A DNA stretch of 64,000 bases, taken from contig NZ_CP145904.1 in assembly GCF_036895565.1 (NCBI RefSeq), positions 2,914,001 through 2,978,000 of the forward strand. Reading direction: 5' to 3'. This DNA is from Flavobacterium sp. KS-LB2 (lineage in GTDB: Bacteria > Bacteroidota > Bacteroidia > Flavobacteriales > Flavobacteriaceae). Position 1 is the first letter of the stretch; each line of letters opens with the position of its first letter. The notes under the pieces are model-generated. The model made no database searches and was not told the DNA's origin. It saw only the letters and a list, made by a program, of their open reading frames with translations. The position numbers and the translations under genes were made by a program. Shown here in pieces: positions 9,072 to 23,238 of the stretch.

Positions 9072-10937
9072 TTATTTAACAATCATAAACTCCGAACGTC
9101 TGTTTAATGCATGTTCTTCTTCGGTGCAATTTTCTTGGCAATCCACTTTGAATTCTGATTCTCCAAAACCTTTTCCAGTTATTCTATCAGCCAAAATTCC
9201 TTTAGAAACAATGTATGCTACAGTAGTGTTTGCCCTTCTCTCTGAAAGATCTAAGTTAAATTCATCAGTACCTCTAGAATCAGTATGAGCCTTTACATAA
9301 ATTTTTAATTTATCATTTTGAGACATTATATAAACCAATTTATCAAGCTCAGTTGCCCCTAACTTAGTTATATTGCTTTTGTTGTATTCAAAATAAATAG
9401 GATTCAAAATAATTTCTGTTTCAGTAACGATTACTTCTATTGGGTCAATAACTGCATCAATAGTAATCTTTCCTTCACTAATTTTAGCTATAGAGAAAGA
9501 TTTAGTCACATAACCATCTTTAAAAACTTGAATACTATATGGCTTTTGACATTCAACATCATAAAAAACCGCTCCATTAGTATTCGACAATTTAGTTTCT
9601 AAAACCGTATTATTTGCATCCAAAAGAACGACTCTAGAATTTTCCAATAGCGCTCCCGTTTTAGCATCTTTGACAACACTAGCAATTTGCGCTTTACAAA
9701 TAGGAACAGAACTATAAATATGATCTACACCATCACGATTGCTGGATAAAAAACCTATATTTTTTTCTTTGTTAAACGTAAAAGCAAAATCATCTTTCTC
9801 CGTATTTACAGGTTTACCAAGATTATATGGTTCTTCGTCTTTGTTTAAATCTACAGAAAAAACATCAAAACTTCCTAAACCCATCAAACCGTTTGAAGAA
9901 AAGTACAAAATACCATCATCCGTTACAAAAGGGAAATTCTCGTCACCTGCAGTATTAATTTTATTTCCTAAATTTTCTGGTGTGCCAAATGTCCCATCGT
10001 TGTTCACGGTTACTTTCCAAATATCAGTTCCCCCAAATGAGCCCGGCATATTGGAAGCAAAATAAAGAACCTTTCCATCTGCATCTATGGATGGATTCCC
10101 CATAGAAAAACTTTTACTATTGAATGGTAATGGAGTTACTACTCCCCATTTATCATTTTCTTTAATTGATTTGTAAAGATTGACTTGACCCAACTTTAGT
10201 TTGTGATTTTTATCTTTCTCGAATAATTTATCTTTGAAACTTTCACTTGAAAAGTAAACAACATTACCATCTTTAGTCATTGTAAGTGGACCTTCATGAA
10301 ACCTACTGTTTAATTCATTAACAGGAATTGGCTCCGAATAACTGCCATCAGCATTATAGGTAGACTGATAAATATCTAAAAAAGGTTCATTATTCCAACC
10401 ATATATTTTGTTGCTTTCATTTCTAGCACTTGCAAAATAAAGGATATCTCCATAAAGACTTGCGCCAAAATCAGATCTTTGCGAATTCACCGAAATCTTC
10501 TCAACGACAAAAAGTTTTTCTTTATTTACTAACTCCGCAAGATAATTTGGATTTTTATTAAATTGTTTGGCTCTCTGATCATCTGGCATTAAGGCCGAAA
10601 ATATTTTCATTTGCGCATCAGAGTTAGTGTATTTGCCATTAGATTTTAAGACTTGAGCGTATCTATAATACGTTTCTGAATCTTGTTTTGTTTGTATAGC
10701 TTTTGCATACCATTGTTCAGCAGCTACAGTATTGTGCATGTAATAATAACTATCACCTAGTTGTTTGGCTACATAAGCATCTGTGTTTCCTTTTTCAACT
10801 AAGTTAAGATACCCATCAACAGCTTCAACATAATCGTAGCTTTCAAATAATTTATCTGCATTCTTAGTCTCTTTATTTTGTGCGCAAAGTGAGCAACCTA
10901 CTAACACAAAAAACAGTAATAATGTATTTTTTTTCAT
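9072..10937 (-). CDS. PorE-like OmpA family lipoprotein (TPR, PD40, CRD, OmpA)
   Basis: 621 residues. Order of domains: lipoprotein-type signal (LLFFVLVGC, lipobox LVGC at about residue 15), TPR-like helices (about 20-135), WD40-like PD40 propeller blades (about 150-400, with YFASARN, VYFSSESF, LYFASNMPGS, LYFSSNGL), a carboxypeptidase regulatory-like beta domain (about 415-500) and a peptidoglycan-binding OmpA domain (about 505-621; VKAHTDSRGTDEFNLDLSERRA). This is the architecture of Porphyromonas PorE, which anchors type IX machinery to peptidoglycan. It is the last gene of the adhesin/SprF unit, 19 bases after the PorP/SprF gene. It probably anchors that particular surface complex; the housekeeping PorE may be another copy. 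Confidence 0.85.
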   Translation of the reverse strand: MKKNTLLLFFVLVGCSLCAQNKETKNADKLFESYDYVEAVDGYLNLVEKGNTDAYVAKQLGDSYYYMHNTVAAEQWYAKAIQTKQDSETYYRYAQVLKSNGKYTNSDAQMKIFSALMPDDQRAKQFNKNPNYLAELVNKEKLFVVEKISVNSQRSDFGASLYGDILYFASARNESNKIYGWNNEPFLDIYQSTYNADGSYSEPIPVNELNSRFHEGPLTMTKDGNVVYFSSESFKDKLFEKDKNHKLKLGQVNLYKSIKENDKWGVVTPLPFNSKSFSMGNPSIDADGKVLYFASNMPGSFGGTDIWKVTVNNDGTFGTPENLGNKINTAGDENFPFVTDDGILYFSSNGLMGLGSFDVFSVDLNKDEEPYNLGKPVNTEKDDFAFTFNKEKNIGFLSSNRDGVDHIYSSVPICKAQIASVVKDAKTGALLENSRVVLLDANNTVLETKLSNTNGAVFYDVECQKPYSIQVFKDGYVTKSFSIAKISEGKITIDAVIDPIEVIVTETEIILNPIYFEYNKSNITKLGATELDKLVYIMSQNDKLKIYVKAHTDSRGTDEFNLDLSERRANTTVAYIVSKGILADRITGKGFGESEFKVDCQENCTEEEHALNRRSEFMIVK

Positions 10938-10956
10938 TAATTATAAAAATTAAATT

Positions 10957-11874
10957 TTAGAAAAATCTAGGAGAACGTGAAACTTTTTTTGATTCAAATA
11001 AATCATACAATAATATGAATTCATGTGAGGAGGGTGAGGTTACTTTCAAATCTGAAATAATACGATCGTAAGCATAACCAATTCTTAGTTCAGGAGTGAC
11101 AGCAAAATTGACCATTCCTCCAAAACTATCTTCCAGTCGATAAGTTGCTCCAATCTCAAATTTTTCTTGATATAAAAAATTAGCAGAAACATCTAAAGAT
11201 GGAGAGACATTAAACGCCGATTTTAACATTAACGAAGGCTTGAATTTCAATTCATAATTAAGATCAAAAACATAACCTGCTGTTAAAAAATAGTGCGAAA
11301 CATCAGAACCATATTCACGTCCGTTATAATCTAGATGCGCCGATTTAATCATATTTGGAATAGAAAAAGACACATAATATTTGTCTGTGTAATAAAACAA
11401 CCCTGACCCTAAATTAAATGATGTATCGTTGATGTCTTCTCCAAAAATACCTTCATTCGGGTCTGGCAAACTGGATTGAATATCCCTGAGTCCTACTTTG
11501 TGAAAAGAAACTCCAGCTTTTAAACCAAATGCCAATCTTTGTGTGTCTCCTAATTTCAAAGTATAAGAGAAGTCCCCAAATACATTTTGCTCTGTTACCG
11601 GTCCAATCTTATCTGATATAAATGATAGACCAACACCTACATTCTTTCCCGCTGGAGTATGACCTGCGAAAGTAAATGAAGCTGGTGAATCTTCTATGTT
11701 TACCCATTGTTTTCTATATAAAAGACCAAAGGAAATACTCTCATTAGAACCTGCATAGGCTGGATTAATAACATTCATATTATACATGTACTGAGTATAA
11801 TGTGGGTCTTGTTGCGCTTTTACATCCATATAGGCAATAAGAATTAAAAGAGACATCAATATTTTTTTGTTCAT
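10957..11874 (-). CDS. PorP/SprF family type IX secretion outer-membrane protein
   Basis: 305 residues with signal peptide (MNKKILMSLLILIAYMDVKAQ) and the family hallmark QQDPHYTQYMYNMNVINPAYAGS directly after it, here cited in part only. The rest is an outer-membrane beta barrel of alternating strands. PorP/SprF proteins are needed to export or attach cargo with type-B C-terminal domains, each often encoded beside its own cargo, as SprF is for SprB. The adhesin gene lies immediately upstream (61 bases) and the OmpA protein downstream, so this is its likely dedicated partner. Confidence 0.93.
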   Translation of the reverse strand: MNKKILMSLLILIAYMDVKAQQDPHYTQYMYNMNVINPAYAGSNESISFGLLYRKQWVNIEDSPASFTFAGHTPAGKNVGVGLSFISDKIGPVTEQNVFGDFSYTLKLGDTQRLAFGLKAGVSFHKVGLRDIQSSLPDPNEGIFGEDINDTSFNLGSGLFYYTDKYYVSFSIPNMIKSAHLDYNGREYGSDVSHYFLTAGYVFDLNYELKFKPSLMLKSAFNVSPSLDVSANFLYQEKFEIGATYRLEDSFGGMVNFAVTPELRIGYAYDRIISDLKVTSPSSHEFILLYDLFESKKVSRSPRFF

Positions 11875-11935
11875 ATCTATTTATTTTTCGGTTTATTGGT
11901 CTATTTAAAATTTTACAGACAAATAAATTTATTAA

Positions 11936-14900
11936 TTACTGTTTTTCTCTGATTAAATAAATCCAACCTGTTTTTGGTTCTCCACTATTGAATTCTATCA
12001 CATAATAATAGGTAGCACTCGGAAGATCTTCTCCTTTGTTTGACTGACCTTTCCATTGGTCTGTATAATCAGATTGATTGTAAACTTTAATACCATATCT
12101 ATTAAATATTTCCAGTTTTTTAACATCCATCAATCTTAAATCAAAGAAGTCATTTGAACCGTTCCCATCAGGAGAAATTCCTTTTTGGATATTACAATAA
12201 ACAGACTCTATAACTACATTACTTGATGTTTCACAACCCGTATTCGTAGAAGTTACAGTAAGGGTATATGTTACAGGAAACACTACTTGTCCGCTTGGAG
12301 TTGAGGCTATCACATCAGTTACGTTTAACACATTTGAATTAGTTCCAATAGGAGCTCCAGTATTATCCTTCCATTGATAAGACACATTGTTTGGATCATA
12401 TGAGCCTAATAGTGGATTTGCTGTTATAACATATTCTTTATTTTCGCAATCACCTATTGTTTCGAATTGAATTTGTGGAGGAATCGCGTTTATAGTTATT
12501 TCAGCACCTATAGTTATACAGGCAATACTATTTGTAAATCGCACACTCATTGTATATTTTCCAGGAGCCAAATTATTAAAGACATTACTGTTTTGATAGC
12601 CATTACCTATACTATACTGAACGTTTGCTTGTGTACTAATTGTGATACTTCCCGAAGGAACCAAACATGTTGGTTGCACAACTTGAACCAAAGTTGGAGT
12701 TGACGGCAATAAAGGAAGCGGATTAACAGTTACACTTGTCAGACTTTGAACTGAACATGTATTGTCAGCACTGTTTCTCACATACAATATGTAATTATTT
12801 GGAGCTAATCCTGCAAACGTATTTGAAGCTTGATAGGTTGTACCATCCAAACTATATTCTACTCCAGATTGAGCAGCTATTACAATAGTCCCGGACGTAA
12901 CGGAACATGTTGGCTGAACTATGCTAGTCATTGTTGGAACTATCGGAGGAATTGGAATTGTATTAATAGTTACTGGTGATGCAGATGAATTTAAACAGCT
13001 ATTATCAACTGTACTTCTTACATACAAGGTATAATTACCCGGAGCTAATCCTGCAAATGTATTTGAAGCTTGATACGTTATACCATTTAAACTATACGCT
13101 ACTCCAGGTTGTGCTGTTATTACAATACTTCCTGATTGCACAGCACATGTTGGTTGAACCACGCTAACTGTAGTTGGCTCAAGTACTATTTGTATAGGAT
13201 CAATTGTTATTGCTGATCCCGAAGAAGTAACACAACTCGAATCCGAAAGACTTCTAACATACAGCGTATAAGTCCCAGAAACTAATCCTATGAAAGTATT
13301 GATAGATTGATAATTTACTCCATCTAAACTATATTCTACTCCTACTTGTGTTGTTATTGCAATACTTCCTGATGGTGTGCCGCATGTAGGCTGAGTAACA
13401 GTTACCGTTGTTGGAACTACCGGAGGTGTTGGAATTGAATTAATAGTTATTCCAGTAGCAGATGAAGTTACACAAGTCGTATCGGCTGTATTTCTAGTGA
13501 ACAAAGTATAAGTACCCGGAGTTAATCCTGTAAATATATTTGAAGCTTGATAGGTTATTCCATCCAAACTATATTCTACTCCAGTTTGGGTTGTTATTGT
13601 AATACTTCCTGATGGCGTTCCGCAAGTAGGCTGAGTAATACTTGCTATTGTTGGAACTACTGGAGGTAATGGAATTGCATTAATAGTTACTGTTGAGGCA
13701 GATTGTGTAACGCAAGTAGCATCAGTTAAACTTCTAACATACAACGTATAATCTCCTGGAATTAATAAATTAAAACTATTAGAAACCTGATAATTTATAC
13801 CGTCTAAACTATAGTCTACTCCAGTTTGTGTTGTTATCACAATACTTCCTGATGGTGTTCCACAAGTAGGCTGAGTAACACTTGCTGTTGTTGGAACTAC
13901 TGGAGGAGTTGGAATTGAATTAATAGTCGTTACTGATGCTGATGAATTAACACAAGTGATATCAGCTGTGTTTCTAACATACAATGTATAATTCCCTGTA
14001 GCCAATCCTGCAAAATTGTTGGAAGCCTGATAGTTTACACCATCTAAACTATACTCTACTCCTACTTGTGTTGTTATTGCAATACTTCCTGATGGTGTGC
14101 CGCATGTAGGCTGAGTAACAGTTACCGTTGTTGGAACTACCGGAGGTGTTGGAATTGAATTAATAGTTGTTCCAGTAGCAGATGAAGTTACACAAGTCGT
14201 ATCGGCTGTATTTCTAGTGAACAAAGTATAAGTACCCGGAGTTAATCCTGTAAATATATTTGAAGCTTGATAGGTTATTCCATCCAAACTATATTCTACT
14301 CCAGTTTGAGTTGTTATTGTAATACTTCCTGATGGCGTTCCGCAAGTAGGCTGAGTAACATTTGCTGTTGTTGGAACTACTGGAGGTAATGGAATTGCAT
14401 TAATAGTTACTGTTGAGGCAGATTGTGTAACGCAAGTAGCATCAGTTAAACTTCTAACATACAACGTATAATCTCCTGGAATTAATAAATTAAAACTATT
14501 AGAAACCTGATAATTTATACCGTCTAAACTATAGTCTACTCCAGTTTGTGTTGTTATCACAATACTTCCTGATGGTGTTCCACAAGTAGGCTGAGTAACA
14601 CTTGCTGTTGTTGGAACTACTGGAGGAGTTGGAATTGAATTAATAGTCGTTACTGATGCTGATGAATTAACACAAGTGATATCAGCTGTGTTTCTAACAT
14701 ACAATGTATAATTCCCTGTAGCCAATCCTGCAAAATTGTTGGAAGCCTGATAGTTTACACCATCTAAACTATACTCTACTCCTACTTGTGTTGTTATTGC
14801 AATGCTTCCTGATGGTGTGCCGCATGTAGGCTGAGTAACAGTTACCGTTGTTGGAACTACCGGAGGTGTTGGAATTGAATTAATAGTTGTTCCCGTAGCA

Positions 14901-16744
14901 GATGAAGTTACACAAGTCGTATCGGCTGTATTTCTAGTGAACAAAGTATAAGTACCCGGAGTTAATCCTGTAAATATATTTGAAGCTTGATAGGTTATTC
15001 CATCCAAACTATATTCTACTCCAGTTTGGGTTGTTATTGTAATACTTCCTGATGGCGTTCCGCAAGTAGGCTGAGTAACACTTGCTGTTGTTGGAACTAC
15101 TGGAGGTAATGGAATTGCATTAATTACAGTTGGGGATACTGATGAAAGAACACAACTATTATCTAATTTATTCCTAACGAACAAGGTATAATTTCCTGGT
15201 AACAAACCCGAAAACATATTGGAGTCTTGATAATCAGCACCATTTAAACTATATTCTACACCTGGCTGAGTTGTAATTAAAATAGTTCCATTTTGTAAAG
15301 CACAAGTAGGTTGGGTTACACTAACTTCAGTAGGAATAGATACAAAATTCATTGTAATGTTAGCCTCCGAATAACAAGGAATCAATGCAGATGAAGCAAC
15401 TACAACTGGATTTGGATCTTTAAGATTATAATCAATAGCAGCAATTCCATAATCTAAATTGCTACTTCTTTCAGGACTCAAAAATGAATTAGTAACGGAT
15501 TGACTACCATCTTCTTTGTCATTCATAGTCAATGCAAAAAACTTAATATCACCTGTAGTATAACCTATTAGAGATTTTAGAATTTCCACTTCAAAACCTA
15601 GATTATAGTCATTGATTCCACTATTATTTTTATTAACTCCCATTACACTAGAGGGAAAACCAGTGGCAGCACTTCCTAAATAAGTTTTAACAGAAGCACC
15701 AGTTCTTAATTCTATAACATTTGCATAATAATTCGTTTCGGCTGCATCTGTAGATATAACTAAACAATAATCAGCCTGAAAATAAGAATCGAAAGTACTA
15801 GGATTATTATTAAAAATATTAAAAGCTCTGACTAATGGATCAGAACCTGCTTCATCACCATAATTTGAAATATTGAATCCTCCATTTTTAGTATCAAGGA
15901 ACAACAAAATACTTCTATTATTTAAAACTTTACCTGCAATCCCTAAAACAACTTTGTCTTCTAAAGCACTTATTTTTAAAGAATTGATATATCCTGTTGA
16001 AGCATTCGCAGATAATGGAGCGGAAAGAAAATTATCCTCTAAAGCTCCCGTTCCCCATGATGTTTCAGTAATAGATCCATCCATAGTAACTGCATATCTA
16101 GTCCTTACTTTAACAACCTGCCCATCAGTTAAGCTACTAGTCGTAAAGACTCTACTAGTTGACATAGCTTGAAGCACAACACCATCAACAGAGAATTCAA
16201 ATAAATCAGCTCCACCCGATGCAGTAAAAGTTACAGATGTTCCTAAACATAGGGGGCTTGTTGTATTATTTACAGGAGAAGCTGTCAAAGTAACTGCTGA
16301 AGGCGCTACATAAATTGATGCTACAACAGGTACACGTGTACTAATATCACTTCCAGAACGACTGCGCACATAATAGGTTCTCGTCGAACTTATACTGGGG
16401 CTATATATTGAACCCGTATAAATAGGAGTTATTGATGTTTGAGAGGTAAACCATTCGATAGTCTCTGAACCATTAGCCCCAAATGCATATACATTAACCT
16501 GCATTAAAGTAATACCATCACCGCAAGAACTACCCGCAGTTGTTGAAGGTGGAGGTAAAACGGCTTTAGATTTTAAAATCCTTAAAGATTTTTTATTTTT
16601 TTTTACTGTATCAACAGAAATCAATTTTGAAGCTATTTCAAAATTAACATCATGCAATTTTACAAGATCTTTTAAATTTTTTGAACTTAAGGTAAAGCCA
16701 AATAATAAATGAAATAGTAAAACTATAAGTAATTTTTTCCTCAT
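11936..16744 (-). CDS. Large SprB-repeat surface adhesin with type-B C-terminal signal
   Basis: 1602 residues from the ATG at 16744, chosen because it starts the signal peptide (MRKKLLIVLLFHLLFGFTLS); an in-frame ATG at 16819 would add 25 residues before it and looks wrong. Order: signal peptide; beta-rich N-terminal region with an Ig-like domain (to about residue 460); twelve SprB-type repeats of about 80 residues (about 465-1425), each with QPTC, a YSLDG or YSLNG turn and a second Cys; an Ig-like stretch; and the gliding-motility-associated type-B C-terminal domain (GISPDGNGSNDFFDL...IFNRYGIKVYN...GTYYY-type end). Exported by type IX secretion and held at the surface. Role in adhesion or gliding is inferred from SprB. 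Repeats 2-4 are duplicated almost exactly (see repeat entry). Confidence 0.9.
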   Translation of the reverse strand: MRKKLLIVLLFHLLFGFTLSSKNLKDLVKLHDVNFEIASKLISVDTVKKNKKSLRILKSKAVLPPPSTTAGSSCGDGITLMQVNVYAFGANGSETIEWFTSQTSITPIYTGSIYSPSISSTRTYYVRSRSGSDISTRVPVVASIYVAPSAVTLTASPVNNTTSPLCLGTSVTFTASGGADLFEFSVDGVVLQAMSTSRVFTTSSLTDGQVVKVRTRYAVTMDGSITETSWGTGALEDNFLSAPLSANASTGYINSLKISALEDKVVLGIAGKVLNNRSILLFLDTKNGGFNISNYGDEAGSDPLVRAFNIFNNNPSTFDSYFQADYCLVISTDAAETNYYANVIELRTGASVKTYLGSAATGFPSSVMGVNKNNSGINDYNLGFEVEILKSLIGYTTGDIKFFALTMNDKEDGSQSVTNSFLSPERSSNLDYGIAAIDYNLKDPNPVVVASSALIPCYSEANITMNFVSIPTEVSVTQPTCALQNGTILITTQPGVEYSLNGADYQDSNMFSGLLPGNYTLFVRNKLDNSCVLSSVSPTVINAIPLPPVVPTTASVTQPTCGTPSGSITITTQTGVEYSLDGITYQASNIFTGLTPGTYTLFTRNTADTTCVTSSATGTTINSIPTPPVVPTTVTVTQPTCGTPSGSIAITTQVGVEYSLDGVNYQASNNFAGLATGNYTLYVRNTADITCVNSSASVTTINSIPTPPVVPTTASVTQPTCGTPSGSIVITTQTGVDYSLDGINYQVSNSFNLLIPGDYTLYVRSLTDATCVTQSASTVTINAIPLPPVVPTTANVTQPTCGTPSGSITITTQTGVEYSLDGITYQASNIFTGLTPGTYTLFTRNTADTTCVTSSATGTTINSIPTPPVVPTTVTVTQPTCGTPSGSIAITTQVGVEYSLDGVNYQASNNFAGLATGNYTLYVRNTADITCVNSSASVTTINSIPTPPVVPTTASVTQPTCGTPSGSIVITTQTGVDYSLDGINYQVSNSFNLLIPGDYTLYVRSLTDATCVTQSASTVTINAIPLPPVVPTIASITQPTCGTPSGSITITTQTGVEYSLDGITYQASNIFTGLTPGTYTLFTRNTADTTCVTSSATGITINSIPTPPVVPTTVTVTQPTCGTPSGSIAITTQVGVEYSLDGVNYQSINTFIGLVSGTYTLYVRSLSDSSCVTSSGSAITIDPIQIVLEPTTVSVVQPTCAVQSGSIVITAQPGVAYSLNGITYQASNTFAGLAPGNYTLYVRSTVDNSCLNSSASPVTINTIPIPPIVPTMTSIVQPTCSVTSGTIVIAAQSGVEYSLDGTTYQASNTFAGLAPNNYILYVRNSADNTCSVQSLTSVTVNPLPLLPSTPTLVQVVQPTCLVPSGSITISTQANVQYSIGNGYQNSNVFNNLAPGKYTMSVRFTNSIACITIGAEITINAIPPQIQFETIGDCENKEYVITANPLLGSYDPNNVSYQWKDNTGAPIGTNSNVLNVTDVIASTPSGQVVFPVTYTLTVTSTNTGCETSSNVVIESVYCNIQKGISPDGNGSNDFFDLRLMDVKKLEIFNRYGIKVYNQSDYTDQWKGQSNKGEDLPSATYYYVIEFNSGEPKTGWIYLIREKQ
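13320..15125 (-). repeat. 720-bp higher-order tandem repeat inside the adhesin gene
   Basis: Three 240-bp SprB repeats form a 720-bp block present about two and a half times. The lines beginning at 13381, 14101 and 14821 are the same sequence, and 13681-13860 equals 14401-14580. Only a handful of substitutions separate the copies (for example near 13461, 13589, 13640 and 14804). The identity stops sharply near 15125. The reading frame is kept. Confidence 0.93.
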
Positions 16745-16989
16745 AAAGTGATTTTTGTAGTTAATATAACTGTAAATATTTTTAATCCTTAAATGTATTC
16801 TTTTATTTTCAATGAACAAATCAAATTTTAATAAAAATTTAACTATTCAAAAATAAAGAAATAAAATTAAAATGGGATTACATATAAAAACAAAAAAATA
16901 GTTGCAAACTTTTAGCCACAACTATTTAATATTTGAATATATTTTTTCAATGCTATATTTTTTTCAAAACAAACTAGAAACAATATAAA

Positions 16990-17021
16990 ACAAAAAACCC
17001 TGTTCGTTAGAACAGGGTTTT
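16990..17021 (-). terminator. Terminator of the rRNA operon
   Basis: AAAACCCTGTT / AACAGGGTTTT, 11-bp stem with a 6-base loop, followed on the minus strand by a T run. It lies 8 bases after the 5S rRNA. Confidence 0.88.
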
Positions 17022-17028
17022 CAAAGAA

Positions 17029-17136
17029 AGGCGACGACATACTCTCCCACATAACTGCAGTACCATCTGCGCAGGCGGGCTTAACTACTCTGTTCGGGAT
17101 GGGAAGAGGTGAGCCCCGCCGCAATAACCACCTTAA
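17029..17136 (-). rRNA. rrf: 5S ribosomal RNA
   Basis: Reverse complement contains the conserved 5S core CCCATCCCGAACAGAG (complement around 17089-17104) and terminal complementary arms (GGTGGTTATTGCGGC near 17133 and the GTCGCC end near 17031). Length about 108, last gene of the rRNA operon. Ends are approximate by a few bases. Confidence 0.92.
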
Positions 17137-17304
17137 GAGGTTATAATTGCTTTGGGCAATTATTGTAATGTTGTTTATATTGTATAATAAACATCAATTA
17201 CATAATATCTTAACATACTGAGATAAAGAATATAAAAAGTTTAATACTGAAACAAGTTCAGCATAAAGAAAGTTTCTTCTCTCCCGATTTGCATCGGGAG
17301 AGAA

Positions 17305-20192
<2,888 letters not shown>

Positions 20193-20376
20193 ACCAATCA
20201 TTCAATTATGAATGACCGTTTCTTTACTTGTCTAATGATAAACAAGTAAAAATGCTTTCTACTTTTTATTATTTCTTATCTCAATATGTCAATGAACTTT
20301 AATATGTATTAAGTTTAATGTATTAAGTATTAAGACTAATCTTGATACTTGATACTATCCGCTTGATACTATCTTG

Positions 20377-20450
20377 TGGAGAATAACGGAGTCGAACCGT
20401 TGACCTCCTGCGTGCAAGGCAGGCGCTCTAGCCAGCTGAGCTAATCCCCC
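20377..20450 (-). tRNA. tRNA-Ala (UGC)
   Basis: 74 bases. Cloverleaf: acceptor GGGGGAT / ATTCTCC, anticodon stem CCTGC / GCAGG around loop CTTGCAC, so the anticodon is TGC; T loop GTTCGAC. CCA is not encoded. Located in the 16S-23S spacer. Confidence 0.96.
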
Positions 20451-20540
20451 AATTTAATTATGAATTGTGAATTATGAATTATGAATTGTTGTAATTCGTA
20501 ATCTTTCAACTCTAGAATTTCCTTTTTTAAGTCTAAATAG

Positions 20541-20614
20541 TTGTCTCGGACAGACTCGAACTGTCGACCCCTACATTATCAGTGTAGTACTCTAACCAGC
20601 TGAGCTACGAGACA
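20541..20614 (-). tRNA. tRNA-Ile (GAU)
   Basis: 74 bases. Acceptor TGTCTCG / CGAGACA, anticodon stem CTACA / TGTAG around loop CTGATAA, anticodon GAT; T loop GTTCGAG. First tRNA after 16S, the usual Ile-Ala spacer order. Confidence 0.96.
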
Positions 20615-20743
20615 CTCTTATTCTTAAATTTTATTCTTTTTTTTTAAATTAACAGCAAGAGTAATAAAATGTCCACATTTGTTTCCAACTTGAACTTTCG
20701 TCTTCTTTCCCTAGCGTGTATTGCTACTAACACTAAGGCTCTA

Positions 20744-22258
<1,515 letters not shown>

Positions 22259-22352
22259 ATATTGTTTGCTTGAATCTCTTCAAGCTATTGTTATTCGACT
22301 AAATTCTAGTGGTTTTTTCAAATCTTTCGATTCTATTACTCTTATTCTTTTG

Positions 22353-22372
22353 TTTTAACATCTCTGTTAAAA
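22353..22372 (-). promoter_or_regulatory. Hairpin in the rRNA leader
   Basis: Perfect 8-bp inverted repeat TTTTAACA / TGTTAAAA with a 4-base loop, between promoter P1 and the 16S start. Possibly a processing or antitermination element; function not established. Confidence 0.35.
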
Positions 22373-22459
22373 CGGCTGTCAATTCAATATGTCTAGGAAC
22401 GTATTCTTCTTTTATTTTAACCTCGTTTAACTCACATTGTGTGTCGCTCGAAGCGGGTG

Positions 22460-22490
22460 CAAAAGTAAAAATTCTTTTTTTAACTGGCAA
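22460..22490 (-). promoter_or_regulatory. rRNA promoter P1
   Basis: On the minus strand TTG (22490-22488), 20 bp, TACTTTTG (22467-22460), then CACCCGC. Closest of three tandem promoters, about 200 bases before 16S. Confidence 0.75.
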
Positions 22491-22641
22491 GAAAATTATG
22501 AAGTTTTTTTTTGGAAATTTTTATCTCCGTTTAATTTCTTTTCTTATCAGTATTTCAAGGAACTTCATTTGTTTTGCTTAACCTAAATTACCACTCTCGT
22601 AGTAACATCTCTAACTCGTTTCTTCTCTCGTTAGCGGGGTG

Positions 22642-22672
22642 CAAATGTAACATCCGTTTTCTAATCTCACAA
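22642..22672 (-). promoter_or_regulatory. rRNA promoter P2
   Basis: TTG (22672-22670), 20 bp, TACATTTG (22649-22642), then CACCCCGC. Preceded by an AAAAAAAGC tract, which could act as an UP element. Confidence 0.75.
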
Positions 22673-22762
22673 GCTTTTTTTAATCTTTTTTGAAAATAAA
22701 TTTTCAACCCGATTCGTTGTGCTTGCCAGTATTTAAATGAACGTTTGCCGTTGTTGCGGGTG

Positions 22763-22792
22763 CAAAACTACAACCTTTATACCGTTATTCAA
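22763..22792 (-). promoter_or_regulatory. rRNA promoter P3
   Basis: TTG (22792-22790), 19 bp, TAGTTTTG (22770-22763), then CACCCGC. Preceded by AAAAAAGC as in P2. Furthest upstream, about 500 bases before 16S. Confidence 0.72.
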
Positions 22793-23238
22793 GCTTTTTT
22801 AAACCCTTTTTTTTCCTTTTTATTCGTCTTTTTTTTAACTCGCTGTAAACATGGTTTTTGAATAACAAAGTTTTTTAACTCCACCCCTTGATTTTTGACC
22901 AAAAAGCCATTTAAACTACAAAAAAACCAATAACAAGGCACAATATCTACTCCTAAAGACATTACGATACGTTATATAATAACCTAAAATAGCAGCTGTG
23001 TTCTCCTTATTGGCTCCCTATCCTGCCTTCCTGCTTGAAAATAAACACCACAAATCCTTTTGTTACCATAATTAAAGAACGGTTTACCCTAATCTACTCC
23101 AACTAGACTTCCCGAATCTTTTATTTGATACCTTATAATAGGTAGCAATAGTATTAACCTCCTTCCTTATATATAAGGTACAATAAAAACACTTTCCAAT
23201 TTATCAATACATTCTAAACTTCTCCTTATAAGAAAACC
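22793..23238. other. Gene-free region upstream of the rRNA promoters
   Basis: About 450 bases, A+T rich with long T runs near 22800-22870. I see no coding frame, tRNA or other recognisable signal here besides possible upstream A/T tracts for promoter P3. Confidence 0.6.

Noticed and set aside
12470..15350. Regular repeats that could suggest a CRISPR or satellite array
   Set aside because: The 240-bp period is in frame and codes for SprB-type protein repeats; there are no short direct repeats with unique spacers and no cas genes.
16745..16819. Upstream ATG giving a 1627-residue adhesin
   Set aside because: The added 25 residues come before a perfect signal peptide, which would be internal; the ATG at 16744 is the better start.
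20451..20520. Short GAATTATGAATT-like direct repeats beside tRNA-Ala, and ATTTTAGA repeats at 47070-47095
   Set aside because: Low-complexity A/T repeats common in this kind of genome; no structure or feature can be tied to them.
22299..22581. Short frames in the rRNA leader
   Set aside because: They overlap promoter P1 and the leader hairpin; A/T-rich with no coding character.
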